Shown here: one piece after another, positions 36,106 to 45,182 of the stretch
Numbering within the stretch: the first letter of the stretch is position 1
Layout: each line of letters begins with the position of its first letter
Assembly: GCF_021246445.1 (NCBI RefSeq)
Contig: NZ_JAJQXW010000001.1
Location: 1,444,168 to 1,508,167, forward strand
Direction: 5' to 3'
Source: Rhabdothermincola salaria
GTDB lineage: Bacteria; Actinomycetota; Acidimicrobiia; Acidimicrobiales; Acidimicrobilacustridaceae
Length of the DNA stretch: 64,000 nt
Notes under the pieces: model-generated
What the model was told of the DNA's origin: nothing
What the model saw: only the letters and a program-made list of their open reading frames with translations
The model's database searches: none
Position numbers and translations under genes: made by a program

Positions 36106-36750
36106 GTGAGCGTTCCTCCCCTCCCCGCCCCCACCGCCCGGCCGAGGTGGCGTCGCGCCGTGGCCGCCATGCTCGTCACCGGGTCGCTGGTCGTGGTGCT
36201 GAGTGCATGCGGAACGAGCGGCCGCACCCTGCGCGATCCCGCTCCGGGCGCCACCGCCCCGCCCCGCCCCACGTCCACCACCGCCGCAGTCCCCACCACG
36301 GCGGCCCCCATCGGCTTGTCGATCACGTCGCCGGCCTGGGAGCCGGGTGGCGCCATCCCCGCCACCTTCACCTGCGACGGCGACGGCGTCTCACCGCCGC
36401 TCACCGTGGCCGGCGCCGACGACAGCGTGGTCGAGCTCGTCGTCGTGGTCAGCGCCCCCGACGATGCCGGCTCGTTCCACTGGGTCGTCGCCGGCCTCGA
36501 TCCCCGCGAGGGGTCCATCGGCGAGGGGGCAGTACCCCCCGGCGCCGTGGTCGCCCGCAACGGGCTCGGGGTCGCCGCGTACGAGCCGCTCTGCCCGCCC
36601 GTCGGCCAGAGCAACCTCTACGACTTCACCGTCTACGCCTTCGCCGAGCCGTCCGGCATCACGGCCGACACACCGTCGGCACAGACCGAGGAGATCGTCA
36701 GCGCTGGGTCGGTGGCCTTGTCGGTGATGACCGGCACCTACCAACGCTGA
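36106..36750 (+). CDS. YbhB/PEBP family lipoprotein
   Basis: 214 residues. A basic stretch, hydrophobic helix and lipobox VVLSAC place the mature protein on the outer membrane face. The domain that follows has PEBP signatures: FTCDGDGVSPPLTVAG, GSFHWVVAGLDPREGSIGEG, YEPLCPP and YDFTVYAFAEPSG. These correspond to the Raf-kinase-inhibitor-like/phosphatidylethanolamine-binding family. The ligand is unknown. GTG 36106 fits the leaderless promoter and keeps the signal peptide short. Confidence 0.84.
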   Translation: MSVPPLPAPTARPRWRRAVAAMLVTGSLVVVLSACGTSGRTLRDPAPGATAPPRPTSTTAAVPTTAAPIGLSITSPAWEPGGAIPATFTCDGDGVSPPLTVAGADDSVVELVVVVSAPDDAGSFHWVVAGLDPREGSIGEGAVPPGAVVARNGLGVAAYEPLCPPVGQSNLYDFTVYAFAEPSGITADTPSAQTEEIVSAGSVALSVMTGTYQR

Positions 36751-36792
36751 CGACCGCATCACCATCGTCACAACGGGTAGGGACGCGAGGGT

Positions 36793-38193
36793 ATGACACC
36801 CCCGCTCCCCTTCTCCCCTACGACACGGCTGGGCGGCCGCTACCGGCCCACTGCCCACCTGGCCACCGGGGGGATGGGGCAGGTCATCGAAGCGCACGAC
36901 GAGCGCCTGGGGCGGGCGGTGGCGGTGAAGGTCGTGGCCACCACCGATCCCGACCACACCCCCCGCCTGCGCGCCGAGGCGCTGGCCCTGGCCCGGTTGC
37001 GCCACCCGAACATCGTGGACGTCTACGACGTCGGCGAGCACGACGGCCGGGCCTACATCGTCACCGAGCTGATCCGAGGCGAGTCGCTCCAGGCCCGCGC
37101 CAGCCGCGATGGCCCTCTCCCGGTCCGCGAGGTGGCCCAGCTCGGGGCGGACGTCGCTCGCGCGCTCGAGTGCGCCCACGCCCACGGCGTCGTGCACCGC
37201 GATCTCAAGCCCGCCAACGTGCTCATCGAAGCCGAGACAGGCCGGGCCCAGCTCATCGACTTCGGCATCGCGGCATCCAGCCTGGCGGCCGGACTGACCC
37301 GAACGGGCACCGTGGTCGGCACGCCGGCCTATCTGAGCCCCGAACAGGTCGAGGGCCACAGCACCACCGCCGCCTCGGACGTGTACTCACTCGGTCTGGT
37401 GCTGCTCGAGGCCACGACGGGAGAACCCGCCTTCGAGGGCACCACGACCGAGACGATGGCCGCCCGGCTGGTCCGCTCCCCCCGCATCCCCGACGAGCTC
37501 GGCTCGCGGTGGCGTTGGCTGCTGTCGGCCATGACCCGACGCGATCCCGCGTCGCGACCCGACGCCTCGGCCCTGGCCGGGCTGCTCACCGCCATGGCCG
37601 ACGAGGCCGCCGGGGCCGACGATCGCTCCGACGAGTCGACGGCGATGGCACCGGCCACCGAGTGGGTCGCGCCGATCGGCCTCGCCGCGGCCGTCGAACA
37701 CCGGTCGCGACGATCGCGGGTCGCGGCAGTGGTGGCCGCCCTGGCCTTGGCCCTGACGACGCTGGGGATCGTGAGCCTGCAGGGCGGCGAGGAGACGGAA
37801 CCGGCCAGCGGGGAGGGCGTCGGGGGGTCCCTCCCCACCGCCGAGCCCGTCGTCGCGGTGACACCGGGCGAGATCGCTCCATCGAGCACCACCATCGCGC
37901 CGGATCCCACCGCGCTCGCGCCCATCGTGACCCCCGAGCCCACCACCACCACGACGAGCGAACCCGAGCCCACCACCACCACGACCACCGAACCCGAGCC
38001 CACCACCACGACCACCGAACCCGAGCCCACCACCACCACGACGAGCGAACCCGAGCCCACCACCACCACCGAACCCGAGCCCACCACCACCACGACCGAG
38101 TCCACGACAACCACCAGCGAGCCCACGACCACCACCACCGAGCCGGAACCCACCACCACCACCGAGCCGACCGAGCTCGACGACGGCGCCTGA
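36793..38193 (+). CDS. Ser/Thr protein kinase with TM helix and Thr/Pro/Glu repeat tail
   Basis: 466 residues. Kinase domain: LATGGMGQV glycine loop (23-31), Lys46, HRDLKPAN near 135-142, IDFGIA near 156-161 and GTPAYLSPEQ. A hydrophobic helix spans about 310-328, after RSRRSRV. The external tail (about 380-460) is a run of TEPEPTTTT-type repeats, probably O-glycosylated or cell-wall-spanning, with no PASTA domain. It lacks a recognisable ligand-binding domain, so the tail may position the kinase at the wall or carry a surface interaction. ATG 36793 is preceded by GAGGGT. Confidence 0.87.
   Translation: MTPPLPFSPTTRLGGRYRPTAHLATGGMGQVIEAHDERLGRAVAVKVVATTDPDHTPRLRAEALALARLRHPNIVDVYDVGEHDGRAYIVTELIRGESLQARASRDGPLPVREVAQLGADVARALECAHAHGVVHRDLKPANVLIEAETGRAQLIDFGIAASSLAAGLTRTGTVVGTPAYLSPEQVEGHSTTAASDVYSLGLVLLEATTGEPAFEGTTTETMAARLVRSPRIPDELGSRWRWLLSAMTRRDPASRPDASALAGLLTAMADEAAGADDRSDESTAMAPATEWVAPIGLAAAVEHRSRRSRVAAVVAALALALTTLGIVSLQGGEETEPASGEGVGGSLPTAEPVVAVTPGEIAPSSTTIAPDPTALAPIVTPEPTTTTTSEPEPTTTTTTEPEPTTTTTEPEPTTTTTSEPEPTTTTEPEPTTTTTESTTTTSEPTTTTTEPEPTTTTEPTELDDGA
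37930..38172 (+). repeat. imperfect tandem repeat coding for TEPEPTTTT units
   Basis: About eight imperfect copies of a CCCGAGCCCACCACCACC-like unit encode the kinase tail. Copies vary between 27 and 36 nt and keep the reading frame. Such tracts are prone to slippage and length polymorphism. Confidence 0.75.
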
Positions 38194-38276
38194 CCGCGCG
38201 AGGGTCCCACCTGCGCCCAGGGTCCGAGCCCTTCGTTCCTCCGGCGTGGTCCGAGGCGGGATGACAGGCTGGTCGC

Positions 38277-38567
38277 ATGCACCCTGCCGAGCGCGTCCGG
38301 TTCGTCACCGAGACCGCCCGCGCCGTGCTCGCCGACCGTCTCGATCCCGGTGAGGGCGCCGCCGCTGTGGCCCTGCAGGCCGAACAGATCGGACCCGGGC
38401 TGCGCTCCGACCGCCACGACGTCACCCGCTCCGAGGCCGAGGCGGTCGCCACCCAGCTGCGCCTCCTCGCCGAGCAGGTGAACGATCGCGCCTCCGGCCT
38501 CCCCGACAACGAGGCCTACGTCGCCATCGCCGAGTCCATCGGCCTGCTCGCCCAGGCGCTGCGCTGA
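38277..38567 (+). CDS. small helical hypothetical protein (96 aa)
   Basis: 96 residues, predicted all-helical: MHPAERVRFVTETARAVLAD followed by two amphipathic helices ending in YVAIAESIGLLAQALR. No family recognised. ATG 38277 follows CAGGCT by 6 nt, a -10 element with one mismatch. It ends 61 bp before the alcohol dehydrogenase gene, with which it could share transcription. Confidence 0.55.
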   Translation: MHPAERVRFVTETARAVLADRLDPGEGAAAVALQAEQIGPGLRSDRHDVTRSEAEAVATQLRLLAEQVNDRASGLPDNEAYVAIAESIGLLAQALR

Positions 38568-38628
38568 TCTGCGCTAGAAACCGATCACGGCCGAGGCACC
38601 GGGCCTCGCCCATCAGGGGGTTTCGAAG

Positions 38629-39672
38629 ATGAAGGCGTTCCAGCTCGTCGGCGGTTCCGCCGACGTCGACCAGACCACGGCGCTCAACGACGTGGCCCAG
38701 CCCGATCCCGGCCCGGGTGAGGTCCTCGTGCGCATCGGCGGGGCCGGGGCCTGCCACAGCGACGTCAGCCTCATGGAGTTCTCCGCCGCCGGCCCGCGTG
38801 AGGTGCCCATGACGCTCGGCCACGAGAACGCCGGCTGGATCGAGGCCTTCGGACCCGGCCACGTCGCAGTGCCCGGCCTCGAGGTCGGCGCCCCGGTCGC
38901 CGTCTACGGGGCGTGGGGCTGCGGGCAGTGCCTCAACTGCCGCAAGGGCATGGAGAACTACTGCCTCAACATCAGCGCCAGCGGTCCCGGGCTCAGCGTC
39001 GACGGCGGCATGGCCGAGTACCTCCTCGTCCCGTCTGCTCGCTACCTCGTGCCCCTCGAGGACACGGCCCCGGCCGACGCCGCTCCGCTCACCGATGCCG
39101 GGCTCACCCCGTACCACGCCATCAAGGCGTCGCTCCCGGTCCTCGTCCCCGGCTCGACCGCCGTGGTCATCGGGGCCGGCGGCCTCGGCCACCTCGCGGT
39201 GCAGTTCCTCAAGGCGCTCTCGCCCGCCCGGGTGATCGTGGTCGACCAGCGCGAGTCGGCGTTGGCCCTGGTCGCCGACCTGGGTGCCGACCACACCGTG
39301 GTGGCCGGACCCGAGGCCGCGGCCGAGGTGCGAGGGCACATGGGCGGCCGCGGCGCCGAGCTCGTGCTCGACATCGCCGGCTACGACGACAGCCTCGCCC
39401 TGGCCGCCGCCGTGGTGGCCCCGCTCGGTCGCCTCACGGTCGTGGGCGTCGGGGGCGGCACCCTGCCGTTCAACTTCTTCGGCTTCCCCTACGAGGCCTC
39501 GGTGCAGAGCACCTACTGGGGCAGCATCACCGAGCTCCAGGAGCTGCTCACGCTCGCGCGCCACGGCGGCTTCGAGGTGCACGCGGCCCAGTACCCCCTC
39601 GACCAGGCGGCCGACGTCTACCGCCAGATGGTCGGTGGCACCCTCCAGGGCCGCGCCGTCATCGTGCCCTAG
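38629..39672 (+). CDS. zinc-dependent alcohol dehydrogenase (MDR family)
   Basis: 347 residues. Cys in GAGACHSD and GHENAGWIE form the catalytic zinc site, CGQCLNCRKGMENYC the structural zinc site, and VIGAGGLGHLAVQF the NAD-binding loop. Late GTLQGRAVIVP is a common ADH ending. It is of the NAD(H)-dependent primary/secondary alcohol class; the substrate is unknown. A GGGGG stretch lies about 11 nt before the ATG. The gap to DoxX (39673-40081) is filled by a two-copy repeat. Confidence 0.88.
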   Translation: MKAFQLVGGSADVDQTTALNDVAQPDPGPGEVLVRIGGAGACHSDVSLMEFSAAGPREVPMTLGHENAGWIEAFGPGHVAVPGLEVGAPVAVYGAWGCGQCLNCRKGMENYCLNISASGPGLSVDGGMAEYLLVPSARYLVPLEDTAPADAAPLTDAGLTPYHAIKASLPVLVPGSTAVVIGAGGLGHLAVQFLKALSPARVIVVDQRESALALVADLGADHTVVAGPEAAAEVRGHMGGRGAELVLDIAGYDDSLALAAAVVAPLGRLTVVGVGGGTLPFNFFGFPYEASVQSTYWGSITELQELLTLARHGGFEVHAAQYPLDQAADVYRQMVGGTLQGRAVIVP

Positions 39673-40081
39673 CTACGGCGCCCTCCTCGCAAGCTCGTCG
39701 GGACGCGGTGTGGGCGGGTCGCTGGCGCTCCCATCGCCCACTCGAACGTCCACGGGTGCGGGTGACAGCCGAAGGAGCGCCAGCGACGAAGGCTCAGTCA
39801 GCCCACGCGTTTCGCCGAAGGCGGCGAAGGGAGGCTTGCCGTGACCATGGCGCCCTCCTCGCGAGCTCGTCGGGACGCGGTGCGGCGGGGTCGCTGGCGC
39901 TCCCATCCGCCGCCTGACCGATCGTCGCAGCCGACTCCCGAACAAGACACAGCAGCGGTCCTGCAGACCACCACCCTGGGGTGACAGCCGAAGGAGCGCC
40001 AGCGACCGAGGCTCAGTCAGCCCACGCGTCTCGCCGAAGGCGGCGAGGTGAGGCTTGCCGAGCCGAGCTGAGTGTTGCCGC
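39673..40081. repeat. 409-bp gap holding two copies of an inverted-arm repeat element
   Basis: Copy A (about 39677-39841) and copy B (about 39849-40061) are direct repeats with conserved outer parts (GGCGCCCTCCTCGC... and ...AGGCTTGCCG) but different middles of unequal length. Each copy contains 14-bp arms GTCGCTGGCGCTCC / GGAGCGCCAGCGAC (39718-39731 with 39774-39787; 39890-39903 with 39993-40006). No gene is supported here. The hairpins may stop transcription from the convergent neighbours. Confidence 0.7.
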
Positions 40082-40618
40082 TCAGTCTTTCTTCTGGGGG
40101 CGCCAGAAGACGGCGAGCAGCGCGGCGGCGCCACCCAGGCCGACGACGGCGGTGATCACGAAGCCGGTGATGCCGGTGGTCCAGTCCCAGTCGAGGGCGT
40201 TGTCGACGGACCACTCGCCGGCTCCCATGGCGCCGAGCGCCAGGCCGGTGCAGACCAGCAGGCCGACGTACTCCCAGCCCTCACCGGGCCGGAAGATGAA
40301 GAAGCCGTTCTTGAGGTGGTTGGTGATGAGGGCAACCGCCATGGTGCCCACCACCCCAGCCGCGGCCAGCGGGTTGAAGAACCCGAGGATGAGCAGGGCA
40401 CCCGCGCCGAGCTCGGTGGCGCTGGCCAACCAGGCGTGCAGGATGCCGGGGCGCATGCCGAGGGAGGCGAACCAGCCGGCGGTGCCCTCGATCTTTCCGC
40501 CCCGGAAGATGTGGTTGTACCCGTGGGCGATCATGATCACGCCCACGGCGATCCGCAGGATGAACAGGCCCAGGTTCAGGCCGTCCACGTCGTGGATGGT
40601 GGCGACGATGTGGTGCAC
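40082..40618 (-). CDS. DoxX family membrane protein
   Basis: 178 residues. Four TM helices; FILRIAVGVIMIAHGYNHIF and ASATELGAGALLILGFFNPLA are the typical DoxX elements. DoxX-type proteins are linked to terminal quinol oxidase assembly or thiol redox balance in the membrane. GTG 40618 has GGGGGAG upstream and TAGTGT at 40656-40661 as -10, so a leader of about 30 nt is expected. Convergent with the alcohol dehydrogenase across the repeat-filled gap. Confidence 0.82.
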   Translation of the reverse strand: MHHIVATIHDVDGLNLGLFILRIAVGVIMIAHGYNHIFRGGKIEGTAGWFASLGMRPGILHAWLASATELGAGALLILGFFNPLAAAGVVGTMAVALITNHLKNGFFIFRPGEGWEYVGLLVCTGLALGAMGAGEWSVDNALDWDWTTGITGFVITAVVGLGGAAALLAVFWRPQKKD

Positions 40619-40655
40619 GGGTTGGAACTCCCCCTCGGGTCACGAACAGCGTCCA

Positions 40656-40661
40656 ACACTA
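40656..40661 (-). promoter_or_regulatory. -10 element (TAGTGT) of the doxX-like gene
   Basis: Minus-strand TAGTGT about 38 nt before GTG 40618; with the GGGGGAG ribosome-binding site it predicts a conventional leader. Confidence 0.4.
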
Positions 40662-40713
40662 GGGCCATCGCACGGCCCGTCGATGCGACCGGCGTCGCAG
40701 GGCGGCAACGACA

Positions 40714-43700
40714 TCAACGGAAGTCCCGGGAGGACGGCACCGCGGCGGTGAGCGGAAGGGGTTCGAGCTTGTCGGCCACCACGTTGGTGACCCCTTCGGC
40801 CCGTTCGAGGCGGCCCCGCACCAACATGGCGGGGGCGGTGCGGGCCACCCGGCGGTAGCGGGCCCAGCAACCCTGGGAGACCACGACGTTGATCAGCCCG
40901 GTCTCGTCCTCCAGGTTGAGGAACGTGGTACCCCCGGCGGTGGCAGGCCGCTGGCGGTGGGTGACCACCCCGCCCACCAGCACCCGGCTGCCGGGCTCGA
41001 CGCCGGCCAGACCGGTGGCGGTGACCACCCCCCGCTCGGCGAGCTGGTGGCGCACGAACCGGGTGGGGTGGCCGTCGGGAGCCACCCCGGTGGCCCACAG
41101 GTCGGCGGTGGCGACCTCACGGTCGCTCATGCCGGGCAGCGGTGGGGCCTCCACTCCGGTGACCACCCCGGCCAGGCGATCGGCCCCGCCCTGGGCCACC
41201 GCGCCGGCCGCCCACAGGGCCCGGCGGCGGTCGAGGGGCCGACCCGTGCCGTCGTCGAGGCGGGCGAACACCCCGGCGGTGGCCAGCGCCTCGAGGGTGT
41301 CGCGAGACAGCGCCACCCGGCGGGCCAGGTCCTCCATGGAGGTGTACGGGCCGTGGGCGTCGCGCTCGGCCACGATGGTGTCGGCCAGGTCGCCGCCCAC
41401 CGTGCGCACCGACGACAACCCGAGGCGCACCGCCGGTTGGGGCACGTCGCGACCGCCCCGGGGCAACAGGGCGGGGTCGTCGTCGGCCGGGGGGTGAGGA
41501 TCGGGGCGGTCGTCGTCGGGCGGGCCCTGCGGGCGGCACGGGGCGGCCTCGCCGTCCACCCACTCGAGCGAGGCGCCGGCCCGCGACGCGTTGAGGTCGG
41601 GGGTGCGCACCTCCACCCCGTGGCGGCGGGCGTCGGCCACCAGGGTGTGGGGGGCGTAGAAGCCCATGGGTTGGGCGTCGAGGAGCCCGGCGCAGAACGC
41701 CGCCGGGAAGTACCGCTTGAGGTACGAGCTGGCGTAGACCAGGTAGGCGAACGACACCGAGTGGCTCTCGGGGAACCCGAAGTTGGCGAAGGCGGCGAGC
41801 TTGTCGTAGATGCGATCGGCCACCTCGCCGGTGATGCCCCGTTCGGCCATGCCGTCGTAGAGGCGGGCCCGCAGGCGCTCCATGCGCTCGCGGCTGCGCT
41901 TGGAGCCCATGGCCTGGCGGAGCTGGTCGGCCTCGCCCGCGCTGAACCCGGCCACGTCAATGGCCATCTGCATGAGCTGCTCCTGGAACAGCGGGACGCC
42001 GAGGGTCTTGGCGAGGGACCCCTCGAGCAGCGGGTGCAGGTAGGTGACCGGCTCGGTGCCATTGCGCCGCCGGATGTAGGGGTGCACCGACCCGCCCTGG
42101 ATGGGGCCGGGGCGGATGAGGGCCACCTCCACCACCAGGTCGTAGAAGGTGCGGGGCTTGAGCCGGGGCAGGGTGGCCATCTGGGCCCGGCTCTCCACCT
42201 GGAACACCCCGATGGAGTCGGCCGCGCACAACATGTCGTAGACGGCGTCGTCCTGGGGGATGGTGGCCAGGTCGACCTCGAGGCCGTGGGCGCCGGCCAC
42301 GAAGTCGGCGCCGCGGTGCAGGGCGGTGAGCATGCCCAGGCCGAGCAGGTCGAACTTCACCAGGCCGGCCGCCGCGCAGTCGTCCTTGTCCCACTGCAGC
42401 ACCGTGCGACCTTCGTGGCGGGCCCACTCGACCGGGCACACCTCGATGACGGGTCGGTCGCACAGCACCATGCCCCCGGAGTGGATGCCGAGGTGGCGGG
42501 GGGCGTGCTCGACCTGGGCGGCCAGCTCGAGCACGGCCTCGGGGATGCCGTGGTCGGGCACCTCGGCGCTCTTGGCGACACCGCTCCAGCGGTCGACCTG
42601 CTTGGCCCAGGCGTCCTGCTGGCCGGGGGCGTAGCCCAGGGCCTTGGCCATGTCGCGCACCGCCGAGCGGCCCCGGTAGGTGATGACGTTGGCGACCTGG
42701 GCGGCGTAGCGGCGCCCGTAGCGCTCGTAGACGTACTGGATGACCTCTTCGCGCCGACCCGACTCGATGTCGACGTCGATGTCGGGCGGTCCGTCGCGCT
42801 CGGGCGACAGGAAGCGCTCGAAGAGCAGCCCGAGGGCCACCGCGTCGGCCTTGGTGATGCCGAGGGCGAAGCACACCGCCGAGTTGGCCGCCGAGCCCCG
42901 CCCCTGGCAGTAGATGCGTTGCCGGCGGCAGAACTCGACGATGTCCCACACGATGAGGAAGTAGCCGGGGAACCCCAGCTGGGCGATGACGTCGAGCTCG
43001 TGGTCGATCTGGGTCCACGCCCGGTGGCTGCCGGCACCGCCACGGGGCCCGTAGCGGTGCTCGGCCCCGGCCTCGGTGAGACGACGCAGCAGACCCATCT
43101 CGTCGAGGCCGTCGGGGCAGGGGTAGGGCGGCAGCGCCGGGGCGACCAGGTGCAGGTCGAACGCACAGTCGCGGCCGAGCTCCGCCGCCCGTTCGACCAC
43201 CCCGGGGAAGCGGGCGAAGCGACGGGCCATCTCGACCCCCGAGCGCAGGTGGGCGCCGGCCGCGGCCGGCAGCCACCCGTCGAGTTCGTCGAGGCTGCGG
43301 CCAGCCCGCACCGCGGCGATGGCGGTGGCCAGCGGCCGTTGGGCGGGGGCGGCGTAGTGGGCGTTGGTGGTGGCCACCGGGTCGAGGCCGGCGCGCACGG
43401 CGAGAGCGGCGAGAGCGTCGTTGCGCGCCGAGTCGAGGGGGTGGCCGTGGTCCCACAGCTCGACGGCCACGTGGTCGCGCCCGAAGGTGTCGACCAACTC
43501 ACCGAGGCGGCGGGCGGCACCGGCCGGGCCCTCGGTCTCGAGGGCGGCGGGCACCGCTCCCTTGCGACACCCGGTGAGCACCAGCCAGTGGCCCTGGTCG
43601 GCGAACGGCGCCCCGGTGCCGCCGATGCCGCAGAGGTCGGCCGGGGTGAGACGGGGACCCCCCTTCTCGCCCCGGAGTTGGGCTTCGCTGATGGCCCGGG

Positions 43701-44193
43701 CCAGCAGGGCGTAGCCCCGGGGGTCGCGGGCCAGCACCACCAGGTGGCGTTCGTCGGTGCCGGCCCCGGGGTCGGGCTCGCCCACCGGCACCCCCCGGCG
43801 CCCGAGGGTGAGCTCGCTGCCGAAGATGGTGGGCAGCCCCAAGGCCCGGGCCGCCTCGGCCGCTCGTACCACCCCGTAGAAGCCGTCGTGGTCGGTGACG
43901 GCCAGGGCCTCGAGGCCGAGGCGAGCCGCTTCCTCGGCCATGGCCTCGGGCGAGCAGGCCCCGTCGAGGAAGCTGAAGTGGGTGTGGGCGTGCAGCTCGG
44001 CATAGGGCACCGATCCCCGCGATCGACCCGGGGCGGCGGGTGGTTCGTAGGTGGGGCGCTTCCGAGACCAGGCCGGGCTGTCGCCCCCGTCACCGGGGAA
44101 GAAGGGCCGTCCCCGACCTCCCGCGGGCGCAGGCGCGTCGCCGAGGCGCCGCTCCAGCTCGCTCCAAGGCACCGGCGGGTTCCTCCACCCCAT
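40714..44193 (-). CDS. dnaE2: error-prone DNA polymerase III alpha subunit DnaE2
   Basis: 1159 residues. PHP domain at the N-terminus (ELHAHTHFSFLDGA, His68/70/72), the polymerase active site PDIDVDIE near 467-474, and GRGSAANS upstream of it; OB-fold near the C-terminus (VVTHRQRPATAGGTTFLNLE). The short form without a tau-binding tail is DnaE2, the translesion polymerase that works with ImuA' and ImuB. A LexA box GAACGTCTGTTC (44208-44219) and TAGCAT give it damage-inducible leaderless expression. One internal stretch (about 880-920) is Pro/Asp-rich, unlike typical DnaE2. Confidence 0.94.
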   Translation of the reverse strand: MGWRNPPVPWSELERRLGDAPAPAGGRGRPFFPGDGGDSPAWSRKRPTYEPPAAPGRSRGSVPYAELHAHTHFSFLDGACSPEAMAEEAARLGLEALAVTDHDGFYGVVRAAEAARALGLPTIFGSELTLGRRGVPVGEPDPGAGTDERHLVVLARDPRGYALLARAISEAQLRGEKGGPRLTPADLCGIGGTGAPFADQGHWLVLTGCRKGAVPAALETEGPAGAARRLGELVDTFGRDHVAVELWDHGHPLDSARNDALAALAVRAGLDPVATTNAHYAAPAQRPLATAIAAVRAGRSLDELDGWLPAAAGAHLRSGVEMARRFARFPGVVERAAELGRDCAFDLHLVAPALPPYPCPDGLDEMGLLRRLTEAGAEHRYGPRGGAGSHRAWTQIDHELDVIAQLGFPGYFLIVWDIVEFCRRQRIYCQGRGSAANSAVCFALGITKADAVALGLLFERFLSPERDGPPDIDVDIESGRREEVIQYVYERYGRRYAAQVANVITYRGRSAVRDMAKALGYAPGQQDAWAKQVDRWSGVAKSAEVPDHGIPEAVLELAAQVEHAPRHLGIHSGGMVLCDRPVIEVCPVEWARHEGRTVLQWDKDDCAAAGLVKFDLLGLGMLTALHRGADFVAGAHGLEVDLATIPQDDAVYDMLCAADSIGVFQVESRAQMATLPRLKPRTFYDLVVEVALIRPGPIQGGSVHPYIRRRNGTEPVTYLHPLLEGSLAKTLGVPLFQEQLMQMAIDVAGFSAGEADQLRQAMGSKRSRERMERLRARLYDGMAERGITGEVADRIYDKLAAFANFGFPESHSVSFAYLVYASSYLKRYFPAAFCAGLLDAQPMGFYAPHTLVADARRHGVEVRTPDLNASRAGASLEWVDGEAAPCRPQGPPDDDRPDPHPPADDDPALLPRGGRDVPQPAVRLGLSSVRTVGGDLADTIVAERDAHGPYTSMEDLARRVALSRDTLEALATAGVFARLDDGTGRPLDRRRALWAAGAVAQGGADRLAGVVTGVEAPPLPGMSDREVATADLWATGVAPDGHPTRFVRHQLAERGVVTATGLAGVEPGSRVLVGGVVTHRQRPATAGGTTFLNLEDETGLINVVVSQGCWARYRRVARTAPAMLVRGRLERAEGVTNVVADKLEPLPLTAAVPSSRDFR

Positions 44194-44199
44194 GCGACC

Positions 44200-44205
44200 A
44201 TGCTA
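44200..44205 (-). promoter_or_regulatory. -10 element (TAGCAT) of dnaE2
   Basis: TAGCAT on the minus strand ends 6 nt before ATG 44193 and starts 2 nt after the LexA box; leaderless pattern. Confidence 0.6.
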
Positions 44206-44207
44206 GC

Positions 44208-44219
44208 GAACAGACGTTC
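44208..44219. promoter_or_regulatory. LexA/SOS box of dnaE2
   Basis: GAAC-N4-GTTC, extended by flanking GC on both sides to GCGAACAGACGTTCGC, matches the actinobacterial/Gram-positive LexA consensus. It lies directly upstream of the -10 element, so bound LexA would block RNA polymerase. Confidence 0.85.
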
Positions 44220-44236
44220 GCCTTCCGAAGGCGAAG

Positions 44237-45182
44237 CGTCCTCGGGTGGTGGTGCCGGGTGACCCGAACGACGTCACCGCGCTCAGCGGCAGCCGATCAA
44301 GGAGTTGGCGCCACGACCGGTGTTGATCGCATACACGCACACCGGCAGACCACGCCCATCGATCGCCAACGTCCGCGAGAACCCGTGCGCCGACCCATAC
44401 CCCGGGAACGCCGCACCCACATCAGGCCGCGACCGATCCGCCGTCAACGCGAACCCGCTGCCCCCCACGTACACGTGCACATCGATCGGCGCCGCCGTAT
44501 CCGGATCCAACGCCCAACCAGCCACCCTCACCTCGGACCCCGAACGCGTCACCACATCGAGCGAACCGAACGGCGACCCCGACGGCACCACCACCGTGCG
44601 ACACCCCAACAAGGTGGTCGAACCACGACCCACGTTGATCGCGTACGCACACACCCGCTGAGCCCCCGGCGACGCCGACAACGTCCGCGAGAACCCGTGC
44701 GCCGACCCATACCCCGGATACGCCGCCCCCACATCGCTACGCGTGCGATCCGCGGTCAACGCCGTCCCCCGACCCCCCACGTACACATGCACCGGAATCG
44801 ACGCCGCCGTATCCGGATCCAACGCCCAACCAGCCACCCTCACCGACCCCGGACCCGCCGACACCACATCGAGCGAACCGAACGGCGACCCCGACGGCAC
44901 CACCACCGTGCGACACCCCAACAACGAGTTCCCACCCGACCCCACGTTGATCGCGTACGCACACACCTGGTGAGAACCACCCGACGCCGGCACCGACACC
45001 GAGAACCCGTGCGCCGACCCATACCCCGGGAACGCCGCACCCACATCCGACCGCGACCGATCCGCTCGCAGGGGGTACCCCCTTCCGTCCACGTACACGT
45101 GCACGTCGATCGACGCCGCCGTATCCGGATCCACCGCCCAACCAGCCACCCTCACCGACCCCGGACCCCCCGACACCACATC
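44237..45182. repeat. copy 1 of a 946-bp direct duplication
   Basis: Bases 44237-45182 match 47003-47948 with an offset of 2766 and one mismatch seen (45134 C versus 47900 A). It covers the last three 104-residue repeats of the GH43-like protein plus the shared 46-bp downstream flank. Confidence 0.9.

Noticed and set aside
37930-38172. Kinase tail repeats considered as a CRISPR or satellite
   Set aside because: They are in frame within a coding sequence and encode a regular Thr/Pro/Glu tail.
39673-40134. 153-residue minus-strand frame with an internal protein repeat
   Set aside because: It lies over the two-copy DNA repeat, overlaps the doxX-like gene and has no ribosome-binding site; the protein repeat only reflects the DNA repeat.
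40957-44262. 1101-residue frame opposite dnaE2
   Set aside because: Low-complexity shadow (Gly/His/Ala/Val/Asp) of the polymerase gene.
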